NCBI RefSeq assembly: GCF_040581485.1
Contig: NC_090131.1
Coordinates: 16,511,501 to 16,575,500, forward strand
Length of the DNA: 64,000 nt
From: Linepithema humile
Lineage: Eukaryota > Arthropoda > Insecta > Hymenoptera > Formicidae
Reading direction: 5' to 3'
Of this stretch, positions 27,287 through 39,210 are shown in pieces. The position numbers and the translations under genes were made by a program. The notes beneath the pieces were generated by a model that worked only from the letters and a program-made list of their open reading frames with translations, did not search any database and was not told the origin of the DNA. Positions within the stretch are counted from its first letter, which is position 1, and the number at the start of each line of letters is the position of its first letter.

Positions 27287-29526
27287 ACATTTTATTTTGT
27301 AACACTAACAGAAGGTCAAAAGAACCGAAAAACTGAGATATATAAAAAAAATGTAGTTAAGAAAAAAAAGATTTCATCGAGGATAAAAGATGCAGCTTCT
27401 TATGTAATTATAGGATATAATTATGAGTTTGATAAAGCTTTTTCGGTTCTCTTATGTTTTGAGCATTAAAATAAATACAATTAACTATAGAAAAATGGAG
27501 CAGTTTCAATCACAATAAAGCTTTGATGTAAAGACATTATTATGTGCGTCTTTAAAATATATAACTTTGTATGATTCTTGCACAAGCTGCCCCATCTTAA
27601 TGTATTTTCAAATATGTATTATTATATTCATAAGGCACATGACTTATGTTAAAGTATAGATTATTTTCCGAAGTACATACGAAGATTATTATACATATTG
27701 ATATACAATGTACACATATATGGAAACATGGCAATCATTTGACTGGATGAATCCAATTCACGTGTTGTCATGCTCATCAGTCTTATTTTTGCTAAACTTT
27801 TAATACAACACAGGTATAAAAAGCAGCACTTAAAATTTCCAATACTATTTTATAACTATTGTTCATTTGAAAATCATTCCTGACAATATATTGTTATATA
27901 AATTATTTGCACGACCATGATAGACTTCAAGTGTTTTTGCATATTTATTATATTTTAATAAAGAATTATGAATATGCACTACAAAAAAATAGGAAGCACT
28001 TTTTAGACGCTTAGAATTAAACAATTTTCAAACCGCTAAAACTCGCAGACAAAATATTAAAAAAGTATTTTAAAGCTAATCTTGAAGTTTGTATTTTCAT
28101 ATAAGTTAGATTATTTTTTGAAAATTTTATTTTATTTTTTTTTTAGCCCCCAAAAAAGCATATTGTTTTGTTCCTTAAAATTATGTTTTATCAACACCAT
28201 GCAGCTCGATAAGAAAATGTTTCTTGAAACACTTATAATAAGTATTAAAAACTACAATATTAAATTAATATTAATACAAATAAAATAATACAATATTAAT
28301 ACAAACTACAAAAAAACGTGTTCTTTTTTAATTTTGCTACGATATTTTTTAATCGACTTACATGACTTTGAAACTAAATCTACATTTTTTAATGTTAATG
28401 CGGGGGGTAAACGTTATTTTTTACAAAATGTTGAATTAGTACAATCTTCAGACTATAAATACTTTTTTTAATTTTTTGTATGCGATTATTTTTCGCAAAG
28501 TTTCAACGGTTTGAAAATTATTCAATTTTGATGACAGAGAATTGTTCTCTATTTTTTTGTGAAGTAGTGTATAAATGTCATGTTTAATTTTTCTAAAATT
28601 GTATTAAAATATAGTTTTATATAAATATTAACAAAATCATGATAACTGTAATTATATATAAAACAAATATAAATATATATTGTATATGTATAATGCACGA
28701 ATAATACATCTTATTTTTTACCTTTAATAAAAAGTTTTCATAATTTTTTTATGAATTATATTCTGTTATTATCTCTGTCATTACACTTTGCTGCACTTTG
28801 AAGTCACCCTCATGTTTTGTTCGATATATTATGAATATTATTATATCAAATGCTCCCAAAACCGATAAACGTTATTAAAAATTTTATACAATTTTTCTTC
28901 CAGATACGACGATAAAAAAGTAAGCAAGTTAATCAATACATACAAGTTATTTTAATCTCCAGAAATGCATTAACAACCATATTTGATTAAGTTGTTATCT
29001 TATAAAATGTATTCCAAAGTATACTTCCTATAAAAAATGATATAGCACTTCCAAAAATTAGCTAATTTGCTACAGATGCATTTATGTAATATGTACATTT
29101 GGCAACTTGAAATATTTATAAAAAATTGATAAATGGCACAAGTATATGCATATAACAAAACTATTCTATTGTAATATGTAGGAAATTTGTTCCTAGATAT
29201 ACAGCAAGAATTTCAACAATGTTGAAATTTGTAAAAAAAGCTGAGAAAGAGAAATCGAGAAAGAGAAATCAATGTATGAAATCTTTGTATAAATAGTAAA
29301 TAGGACTTGATTTTTCGATAAATGCAAGTGGCAGTAACGTTATTATACTGAAGTCGAAAACGTAAATAGATATATGCTTTTTTAGCAAACTTGAGCACAT
29401 GTTATAACATGCGATAAAAAATACGTGTTATTATATATACGCATAATAATATATATAAATTATAAATACATATTATAATGTATATAATTTGTATAAATTT
29501 TATATATATATAATAATTTATACATA

Positions 29527-29528
29527 TT

Positions 29529-29561
<33 letters not shown>

Positions 29562-29569
29562 ATATATAA
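29527..29569. repeat. TA/TG microsatellite
   Basis: (TA)n interrupted by (TG)n, inside a broader AT-only stretch from about 29430 to 29580. Confidence 0.9.
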
Positions 29570-29786
29570 TAATACGCGCTTGTGTATGTCTATTGTACGT
29601 ATTAAAATAACGCATTGATTCATGTATTGTATTGTTAGTGTAACTCATAATTGTACCTTATATAGGTACGTAATCTATTTTTTTTTTCATTTTTTTTTCT
29701 ATAGTAATATGATTATAGAATATTCAGAATGCACGTTAAAACAGTATCCTGCATTTATATCCTGTTATAGTAATACTGTTATCACA

Positions 29787-29792
29787 TTTAAT
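29787..29792 (-). terminator. Candidate proximal polyadenylation signal of Dark (ATTAAA)
   Basis: The common variant ATTAAA lies on the minus strand about 70 bases after the Dark stop codon. It is the first such hexamer downstream. Usage is inferred. Confidence 0.4.
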
Positions 29793-29862
29793 TGGACGTT
29801 TGCAATATTGCATTCTAAATTAATTTTATAATCATTTTATCTTCGAAATAAACTGATTATAA

Positions 29863-32800
29863 TTAACCAGTCTTGTAATTTATCAGTTTAAATGTGCTGA
29901 CAGATCCATACATGTCAGCCATGACAAATTTAGTAAAATCAGACGAAATACATATTTTTGCATTGCGACTTGGTGGTAATTCGATAACCGCTAATAACCC
30001 TGGTATTTCGGAATCTCTAACTATTTTGTTCTTCCAATATTTACTTACGTCATTAACGTCATTCGCAATGCTTTCACTTGATTCGTCATTGTTTTGTAGA
30101 TTGGATACACCATTATCGCTCCGGCTGTTAGGTAGTTGTACATTTAACGACGTATTCATACTTAATGAAGGAGTGCTTGTACTGTGGCTAATGCCCATAC
30201 GGCTTCTTCTCTTTACGTTGTTCTTCGATAAAGTGATGTTCCACCAAATTAGTTCATCGTCTGTCAATGATAGTAAGATGGAAGCATCTGCGGTAGTAGG
30301 AGCCCAGGACAATTGTCTAATAGGATTACTATGAAAAGATAGTTGAGTGATCTCCGTTTGTGTAAACAAATCGATAATCTAAAAACAAAATAGATATTAA
30401 ATTCAAACGAATATAATGCATAAATTAATCACAAAATAAAGAAACTTACAGAAATTTTTCCTGTTTCAAAACCAACGGCGATATATTGATTATTTTGAGA
30501 AACATCACAGCAAGTTGTTTTCTGTGCAAAAGTATGTACGAAATAAGGCACACGACGAAGTTGTAAGTTGTGTTCCGGCGTTTTGTAAAATAAGTATATA
30601 TCTAATTGTTGCAAATTTTTCAAGACTGCTAAATAAGTTTTGTTGTAATTCAAGCAGCTAAATGTAATAGATGACGGCGGCTGGAGCCAAATATAGTTTG
30701 TCATTTTCCAATACTTATGCACAGTATGCCAAATTTTTATTATGCCATTAGTTGTTATTGTTATCACGTGATTGTCATTTAATTTATGAATGAAAGCGAT
30801 ACGTCCTCCAATTATGATTTCGAATTGTTCCAATTCTTGCCACACCTGTTGAGATATTAATTAAAATTAAATTTGATGCAGTTTGATGTAATCATTGAAT
30901 TACGAATTTATTACATACCGTCAGTTTACCATCTGTCCATTCACATATGACTGTGTCACAGTTATTGATATTTATAATCTGCAGAAATCTAATTGGTTCA
31001 TTTAATTTCATAATAACATCCAATTTTCTATTTATTATATCAAATAACATAACAGCATGTTTTTCTGTAACATATGCTACTTTGTTTCCGTCAGGGAAAA
31101 GTTGTAAACTTAATATTTTTCCTTCGGTAGATTCAGATTCAATTGTTCGTTTTCCATATGAGACTACAATTTTCTTTGCCTGACTCTCTTTGACTATAGT
31201 GTCCAGTTCATTATACGGCTTAACAACAGCATCAAATAAATATTTCCTAATTAAATAAAAAATTATGTTTTAGTTGAAAATTTAAGGAATAAAGTATAAT
31301 ATAGATGTAAAAAAATATTCAAGTGCAAATTTCCGTTAATACATTACCTTGGTAATTTATCTGATTCTACTGGGAGTTTCCATCTATAAAGTAATCTATC
31401 GCCGTTTCCACAGATCTAAAAGGAAATAAAAGAAATTCTCTTAAACTTTGAATATAAACTTTAAATTCAGATAAATAGAGTAAAAATTAATAATACGTAC
31501 AATATGATAACCATCGCTTCTTAACCAATAAGTATCCAAGGATGTGACGCGTCTTTTGTAAGTTGCAACCGGTTGATATCCAGAATAAGTATTCCATACA
31601 TTTATAAAGCCTGCAGAATCAGCGAGAACTATATATTTACCATCGTAAGTTACAGCCGCACAGATATAAGTTACTGCATCATCTTCGACAAATGCTCTCA
31701 GTTGTTTATCAAAACTGTGCACACTATGCACACCGTAGTCTCTTTCGTCGTTCAACCACCATTTTACATACATAGCTCTCTTTTCGGTAACAATCATTAA
31801 GGAGTTAGGAAAATTGGGTACATGATTAAAGAAGATTACTTTCTCTTCTTGTAATTGCAAATTATAACAGGCGAGATATTCATAAATGCTACAATCATTC
31901 CCACCATTCGAATATAAGTCAAATGCGCCTCTGGACTCATCCATTACATGTAATAATGAAGCTTTCGCCGTAAATGCTATTTTTATTATGGATTCACTGT
32001 AATAGATGAGTAATATGTCATTTGTGTCATGCAAAAATACATAGATATTGTTACCAGCAGTTCGTATGTATTATTATACTTACTATTTGGAATCTGTTAT
32101 ATCAAACACAGTTTCTCCACGTCGATTCCATATCTATAAAAAGATATCACAAAATCATGTAATGTAATACGCGTTACATATATTGTATTTTTTATTCAGG
32201 AAATATTGCGATAACAAATATAGAATATCTTATTTCGTTAAAAGTCAGATGAAGAGTTAAAATTTATTTTCAACTTTAATATAATAAATACCTTAACTGT
32301 TTTGTTACTACATGCAGCAACATATTTGTCTTCGTATCCGAATGCCATATCTAGTATGATCTCATTCTTTATCGAGAATTCTATTAAACTGTCATCCTTG
32401 TCACTAATATTTCCAAAAAGACCAGACCAGCAACTTTGTTTTTGTCGTGGGCTATCTACGTGTACATGATTCTGCTCTACTTCATCATTCAACAGAAGAA
32501 ATAATTTTATTATACCAATACTGCTCAATGCTAAGAAGCAGTCACCATTCGTAGATACAATCACTTTTTTAATAGAACTCTCCTCACTATGACCATTAAA
32601 GATTTTTGGTTGCTTGCTTTCACAATTCCACAAATATATTTTGCCCGATACATTTCCAGTCAGAATTAAGTTAGGATCATCTGTGAAAGATGACGTGCAA
32701 ATGCTCGTTGATATCTCCTCTGTTAATGGTATATCGATGTGCTTAAGTTTTTTATCATGAGACAAGTACAAATACATTTCTCTCGACGTAGCCAGATATT

Positions 32801-35578
32801 TCGCTTTCTGCGCGACGTAGCCTTGATATGAATGATTCATTGCGATTTGTATTATATCCAAACAGTTCTTACGTTTGTGCTCTATTATAACGCTTGCTTG
32901 TTCTTGAAGGAATCTTTCTATATCAGACACTTTTGTTTCGTTTTCATCGTTATTCGACGTGATGTATTCTCTGTATTTTTTCAAATCCAGTAATAGATCG
33001 CTTAGACCCACATGCATTATTTTAGCTTGGATAAAATCAAAGTCAAAGTAAAGTTGTGGAAATTGAGAAAAGTATTTCGATTGCTCCAAATGATAACCGA
33101 TATATGAATAAATGTAATTATCATCCGGCAATTTTGAAAAGTTGTTATCGCAACACTTGCGATACTTTTCAACTATAGATCTATGCATCTTTGTCAATTC
33201 ATCTGGCGTTAGTTTTTTTCTTAGATGACATAGCAGTAAATCATGCACACCATAAATGTAACTTCTCAAATCCTTATTCCATTTTTTAGCTGCAAGAGAC
33301 TTATGGCACAAATCTAGCATCAGTTCTTCGACTTGAAATATGTCTTGTCCCCAAAGAATTTCCAACGTCTAAAAAATTATTAAATATATGTAAAATTAGA
33401 AAAACATATATGTGAAAAATTATAGACTTATTTGGTAATAGTTCATTTTGTAATATATACCTTCGGAGTTATGTTAACATCTTCACTAAAAATAGCTAGA
33501 CTCTTATAACGTTCTTTCAAATCCGGTTGTAATTGTTCAATGCACATATCAAAAATAATTTCTTGTTTTTTCAAAAATTCTTTCATTACTCTATAACATA
33601 TCAAAATTACAATGTAATTTTAGTAATTATTATAATTTAGAGATTATACAACATTCTTACTTGTTTGTTGCATCTTTTTTCTTCAAAGATTGCAGGTAAT
33701 ATTTCCATCTAGTGTTACGTATTTTCATGTCATCTTTAAATTCTTCAAAATGTGCAGCAAACATAGCTATAAGTAATGGCATGCCTTTACATTCTTCATG
33801 AATTTTCTTTGCTTCTGTAGGCAATTCTTCTACTTCTACTTTCAATACTTTAGCAAATAAACCCAATGTCTCTGGTTCTGTAAATCCGTCATTAATCTGA
33901 AAACATATATCTTGTTAGAAAAATATATATTTCTTATATATATTTTTTTACTTATAGTATATAATCAGTTAAACATATATTACAAAAGTAGTACAGATAT
34001 TCTAGATGGTATTACCTTTATTACTTTGGGCATTCTTCCACGAAGAACATCGATATCAGCTGTAAGAACTAAAGTCTTACATTCAAAATCAAAAGTGTTA
34101 ATAATTTTTTCATCAAAAACATCATCCAAAATTAATAAAGCATTGCGATTATCTAGTTTATTAAAATGATGTTTCAAAAATCGGATTAGAGAATCTTTCC
34201 CTAATGGAGTGAATAATTCTAGTTGGATTTCTAAATTTTTCACGTAATGGTATAGTGTGTTTAATTGAATCAGTATTTCTTCATCAACTGAATGGTCACA
34301 TGCAAACTTAATCCAGTAGACTTTATTCTGAAATGCGAATAGAAAAATTAATTATAAGCAAAATCAAATATTTTAATATTATATTATGAGTGTAATATTT
34401 AACACAAAACGTCATACCGAAAATAGAATTTTCCTTAATTTCACATCCTTAAGAGTGCTGGCAGTTAAGCATGATTTTCCAAATCCTTTCATACCATGTA
34501 ATGCAACATATTCTGTAGGATTTAATTGTTGTAAAGCTTCCTTTAACTGTTCAACCTGCAGAATGATGTATTATACAATAGTTTTTATCTTTATTAAGAA
34601 CATATATTAAGAAGCAATTTATTAAAAAATATAATTGCCAACTCTATATAAACTTACAGAATTTATGTTTCCATATGTATGCATAAAGAGAAACAAACTA
34701 GATAAGAGTTATATCATCAATTGTAACAAAATCTAAGGATGCAGAATTAAATATATATTGCTAAAAATTACAAAAATGGCTCTTTATCGTTTTGAATTAT
34801 AAAATATTAGCAAATGTAATGACAAATGTATATATTTTATATTGTGATAAAATATGCATTATGTAGAGATAAATGAAATATCTATTAGGTTTTTTATAGT
34901 TAACAATTTTATCTTATCACTGATTGTATCGTGACTAATCGTGACAAAATGACTAATGTACCTGAATATTATTATACATAGATATATGTACAAGTAATTA
35001 TACCTTTTCTTCCCTGGTGACTGTTAATGGAGAAAGTGGTGGAATGTTAGAAGGACCATCATAATAATCTATTTCTCCATTTGTTTCTATTTCATAATTG
35101 CCCAACATTCTATCTATTTCATCGCTAATCCAGTCATAGTGATGTTTTAAGGATTGATGAAAGACATCAAAAGCATTTGAACCACAGCTTGAAAATGTTA
35201 ATACAAACACTTAATGAATGCATTGAATTCTGATGTTTATTAAAAACTATATTGCTAAATAAGAACACACATTGTGAAAGTAGCTTGTAATTTATAAGTG
35301 CTGTTACTATTAGTAAACACAATATTAAAAAAAAAAAATACATGTGAGATCGCATAATATTAGAATAGCGGAAAATATAAATGTACATACTCTGGAAGTA
35401 TGTTTAACAAAATTCCTGCTCTCTCCTGTTTCGTAGCTCCGGAGTAAATGTATTTTATATTCTCCTGTGTTAAAATGTATTCAGATGTCAAAGGTTGTAT
35501 GATGTCGTTATCAATATCTACATCATCTATTATATTACTCCTCAAATGATAAAGAATGTCTTTATGTGATTTCTCCAT
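29863..35578 (-). CDS. Dark: Dark / Apaf-1 homologue, apoptosome scaffold, complete, 13 exons
   Basis: Exons: 35578-35391, 35187-35004, 34555-34418, 34327-34016, 33896-33661, 33590-33461, 33368-32292, 32133-32084, 31996-31501, 31415-31348, 31246-30919, 30845-30450, 30378-29863. They sum to 4119 bases (1372 aa plus stop), and all phases agree. Apaf-1 is about 1250 aa and fly Dark about 1440. Order of parts: CARD (about residues 1-92); NB-ARC with Walker A GMKGFGKS (145-152), Walker B LLILDDV (234-240) and GMPL (312-315); winged helix with VHD (437-439); helical domain; then WD40-like repeats from about residue 605, for example LTGNVSGKIYLWN, to near the end. The last exon holds a Ser/Asn/Asp-rich linker. 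The protein would nucleate the apoptosome: the CARD recruits the initiator caspase (Dronc/caspase-9 type) and the NB-ARC ring oligomerises with bound nucleotide. No frameshift or lost motif was seen. Confidence 0.96.
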
Positions 35579-35986
35579 TTTTAATCAAAGTTCACAATCT
35601 GAACTATGATCCTATAATTTTTTATTGCATACTTTTGCAATTTTAATTTATATCTGAAATAAATTATAAGTCATTTAATTTAAAGTTATTGCTAATTTTA
35701 ATAAAATGATAAAATAATTAATTGCTGTTAATAAAAATAATTTTCATATTTAAAATATTTTATAATTTGAATGTATCTCTCCATTCGCCGAAGGTAGTTA
35801 TAAAAGTAATATATATATCTGTTATAATCATTAATTCATGTTTACAAACTTTGATGAAAATAATATATTATTTTCCAATATATTGAAAAGTTATATAATT
35901 ATTATTGTAGGTATCAATATGTTATTTACAATTTTAACTTGAGAATGAGTAGAGGATATAACACTCTTAAACACAAGATCTTTTAC

Positions 35987-36049
35987 AATTCTATTATCTC
36001 AATTTCTATTATCTCAATTTCTATTATCTCAATTTCTATTATCTCAATT
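35987..36049. repeat. 15-bp tandem repeat, about four units
   Basis: The unit AATTTCTATTATCTC occurs three times exactly (36001-36045), plus a preceding copy lacking one T and the start of a fifth. It lies about 0.4 kb upstream of the Dark start codon. Confidence 0.9.
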
Positions 36050-36652
36050 ATCAATATTAAAATCTTTCTAATTGTAAGTGTTATCTCTCAAAGCTAAGAA
36101 AAAAGCATCAATTTCAAACACATAAATTGCACAGATATAACTCGCGAATCACTCTTTTTAAGAAAATAATATCCATAGTGCATACAAAAAAACGTTCTTT
36201 AATTTGCTTCAATCACAATACTTACGAATTACATATTTTTTTGTCCTTTTCTTTCTTTATGTAACATGTTTTCTTTAATTGCATCAGATTGTTCAGAAAT
36301 ATAGAATTCGAAAAATATCGTAAATATAGTGGTTCTCGATAATATTATATATCATAAATATCGCAACTACATAATAGATATAATAAATTTGCAATTATTA
36401 ACACGGTAACTGTTAATGAACTCTCCCTAAAAATTAACCAGCCAAAGATCTTGAAAGAACGCAAGTAACAAATTTTTTGTTTAAGACGAAAGATTCTATT
36501 TTTCTGCAACTATTTATACATGTATTGTATTTTTACGATAAATGTAATTCTTATTTTCCGTATTTATTAAAATAAATATTTATCTTGAAATATAATATTT
36601 TTTTCCTTTTTTCCTTTTCTATTCTGTTTTTCTCATACGGCGCCTCATAGAT

Positions 36653-36661
36653 CGCCATCTT
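36653..36661 (-). promoter_or_regulatory. YY1/Pho-like motif AAGATGGCG upstream of Dark
   Basis: The minus strand reads AAGATGGCG, a match to the YY1/Pleiohomeotic core that often sits just downstream of transcription starts. It would mark a non-coding first exon of Dark about 1.1 kb upstream of the ATG. This is inferred from motif and position only. Confidence 0.22.
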
Positions 36662-37239
36662 GATATATCTGCACAATAATCTACTTTTTCTTTTTCGTCT
36701 GTATTTAGAGAATTATTTGTTCATTTTTTTGTTCATTATTACCTCTTTCTACTGATGCTGTTGATCTCTTCAGTATCTCCAATATAAGATATTGCTATTC
36801 CGCAATTAGCTCCAGATTTTAATAGCCTAGATGCAGTTTTGGATCATGCAGGATATGCACCCTTTGTTCGTAAATTGTAGTTCTGAATAACTTCTTAGTC
36901 GCAATAACGGTACACTACACCAACAACACACTTGACAATCCACTGATCACCACTGACGATAGGATATGAATTTCGTTGCGATGTTGCCACCATTATCATT
37001 TACATTATTGCCAGATTTTATTCCCATAATACGCATGACACGTGATCATTGTCTACCCGTTGTATGAGAACTGTATTACACAAAAGCGAATGTGTCAGTG
37101 CGATAACGAAACTGTTGTTCTTAGAAAGTTATGAATGTACATCCGTATGGGCAACCAGTTCGGAGTAGGATAAAAAGACTAAAATCACACTTCACACTTA
37201 CAACAGCATGCACACTGTTACCCCTGATACACATATTCT

Positions 37240-37338
37240 GGCTGTGTTCCAAAATTTACTGCCAGCACTGAAAATCTACAATATACGTAACGTAAACTAT
37301 AGATTTCCAATACTGGCAGTGAATTTCGGAACGCAGCC
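37240..37338. repeat. Short foldback element (99 bp, MITE-like)
   Basis: The left arm begins GGCTGTGTTCCAAAATTTAC and the right arm is the complement of GGCTGCGTTCCGAAATTCAC. The arms pair over about 38 bases around a short centre containing TACGTAACGTA. A related fragment, AATACTGGCAGTG, recurs in the tandem units at about 40.99 and 41.52 kb. The superfamily is unknown; no clear target duplication was seen. Confidence 0.7.
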
Positions 37339-37774
37339 ATTACAATATCAGTCTGGGAAACATGACGGAAGAGAAAGAATAAATAGTGCTGCGCTCTTCT
37401 GCTGTGCGCGGGCTGGATAAAATAACTACATTTTATTAATGAAATACAAAGAATTAAAAACCAGAAATTTCGCGAGATTGTGTATTATCACGCTATTTAA
37501 ATGTATTTGCAATAACTTCTTTAAATGCCAATGTAGCAATTAGATGAGAATTAGTAGCATTTTTGTAAAATTTACTTTATGCATAGAAATAATTTATTCA
37601 TTTAACATTGTGTACTTAAATACTGTTTGGGAGGCAATTTTACTAAATTAAATACATTGAAATTTTTTTATGGATTTATGAAAATGTATTAATTTATTGA
37701 TAAATATTTTATTATTATTTTTGCTTACTAATTATAGGCCGTAATAACATAAACAAGTTCACCAATGTACATAA

Positions 37775-37846
37775 TCCGGTATGGTCTAGTGGCTAGGATA
37801 CCTGGCTCTCACCCAGGAGGCTCGGGTTCGATTCCCGGTACCGGAA
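37775..37846 (+). tRNA. tRNA-Glu(CTC)
   Basis: A 72-nt cloverleaf. Acceptor TCCGGTA pairs with TACCGGA. The D-arm carries the A-box-like TGGTCTAGTGGCTAGGA. The anticodon stem CCTGG/CCAGG holds loop CTCTCAC, anticodon CTC. The B box GGTTCGATTCC is intact. No intron. It is followed at once by nine T residues, a strong Pol III terminator. Confidence 0.97.
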
Positions 37847-37997
37847 TTTTTTTTTCTTGTGTGTTAATTATATTTATTGTGTTTATTTTTACGTATTTAG
37901 AGAAAAAGTAATATATATATATATATATATATATAAATATTCGACAATTAAAATTTAACAAATAAAAAATGTAAAATAAAGTGAAAAAAATATAACC

Positions 37998-38069
37998 TGC
38001 GATGGCCGGGAATCGAACCCGGATCAACTGCTTGGAAGGCAACTATGCTGACCATTACACCACCATCGC
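37998..38069 (-). tRNA. tRNA-Gly(TCC)
   Basis: A 72-nt cloverleaf on the minus strand. Acceptor GCGATGG pairs with CCATCGC, and the discriminator is A. The A-box region is TGGTGTAATGG. The anticodon loop CTTCCAA gives anticodon TCC. The B box GGTTCGATTCC is intact. A run of seven T residues follows within about 15 bases (Pol III terminator). Its 3' end faces that of the tRNA-Glu gene 151 bp away, with an (AT)n tract at about 37913-37935 between them. Confidence 0.97.
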
Positions 38070-38702
38070 AGTTGATATATTCTTCTCAGAAAAAGCAGTA
38101 GTAGTGAGTGCAGAGAGAATATCACACAAAGAACAGATCATCGATATACAGTTCATTGTCCATGATTGATGTTATTGTCAAAAGCATAACTAATTGAAGT
38201 GCTACAATAATTATTACATTTGTCGATTTTCGTAAACAATTTATGATACTTTTTGACATGGATTATTAGATTATTAGATTATTGTGTTTAGTACATTAGA
38301 TTTCAATTCTGAATTAAAGGATTGACCGGTGTCGTGCGCTGGAGTGCACGAAAGGTAAACAAGATTGTGGTTATGTTGATAAAAAAAAATTTCATAAGAT
38401 ATGACATATAAAGAACATATTTATTGTGCGAAGATTTTATTACACTTAAATTTATGTTAGATTTGATATTTGCTTGAGTATTTGTACTTGATTTGAAATT
38501 CTAAATTAAAATCTGAAAATTAATTCTCTAACGAATGATGAAATACTTAATAATTATTTTGTATATATGTATTAATTCAATCTTTCATTAAATATCTATG
38601 TATTGATGAACATATATGAAAGAATATTTTGTATTATATATTATCAAAATTGTAAATGTTATATTAAGATTTGTTAGTTGGGTATTATTTCGTTTTATAG
38701 TA

Positions 38703-38836
38703 AGTTCAGAGCATCAATCATGTAATTTTTCCCTAGGAGCGGAAACGTGAAAAGTGAAAATTTTATGTGAATTCGACGAATAGAATTGTCGAATTCACAT
38801 AAAAGTTTTCATGCTGGGCATGATTGATGCCCAGCA
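38703..38836. repeat. Nested foldback element with three inverted repeats
   Basis: The outer arms GCATCAATCATG (38711-38722) and CATGATTGATGC (38819-38830) are perfect. The inner arms TTTTATGTGAATTCGAC (38761-38777) and GTCGAATTCACATAAAA (38788-38804) are perfect 17-mers with a 10-base loop. A further hairpin TGCTGGGCAT/ATGCCCAGCA occupies 38812-38836 and overlaps the outer arm. It is most likely a MITE remnant; a structured RNA is possible if the surrounding locus is transcribed. Confidence 0.75.
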
Positions 38837-39210
38837 ACTAAAAAACAAAAATGCGTCAAAATGTGACTCTAAATCGAACGGTCAAGAAGGAAAAGATCGT
38901 ATAAAAAATTTTACCATGATTGAACAGTATGAACGTTATAAACGTACAATAATATGAACGTGCAATAATATGTACGTACTTTATTTTCTGTTATACATTA
39001 TTTTTATTAAATTAAAGACAAATAGGCAAATTTACGAAATGACTATTTGGAGTACAAAGATTGATTTATATTGTATATTGAGAGATTATATTTTTTAGTT
39101 GAACGTATATGTTTTTCTATTTACGTGTAGTACGATAAAATTTTACATTAAAAGTATATTTATATGTTATAAAAGTTGAAGAATACATTATATTTATTAT
39201 ATTTTATTAG

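Larger units (their letters stand above)
26061..29786. other. AT-rich spacer between DPCD and Dark; possible long Dark 3' UTR
   Basis: No coding exon was seen. A minus-strand AATAAA at 26643-26638, followed by a T-rich tract, could be a distal polyadenylation site of Dark, giving a 3' UTR of about 3.2 kb. The sequence is more irregular and less repetitive than neighbouring introns, which would fit a transcribed 3' UTR. There are no reads or conservation data to confirm it. Confidence 0.35.
35579..37239. other. Upstream region of Dark, AT-rich, no gene recognised
   Basis: This should contain the Dark 5' UTR and promoter. A patch at about 36600-37000 is less AT-rich and has short complex sequence in which minus-strand reading gives stop-interrupted peptides that I could not assign. 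No tRNA or other RNA gene was seen before 37775. Confidence 0.4.

Noticed and set aside
29894..30334. 146-codon plus-strand frame
   Set aside because: Exact antisense shadow of the last Dark exon.
36716..36898. Minus-strand peptide KTASRLLKSGANCGIAISYI upstream of Dark
   Set aside because: It is interrupted by a stop and I could not assign it to a family or place splice sites around it.
37809..38042. Minus-strand frame across the tRNA region
   Set aside because: It runs through the tRNA-Gly gene, the AT repeat and part of the tRNA-Glu gene, so it cannot be a protein gene.
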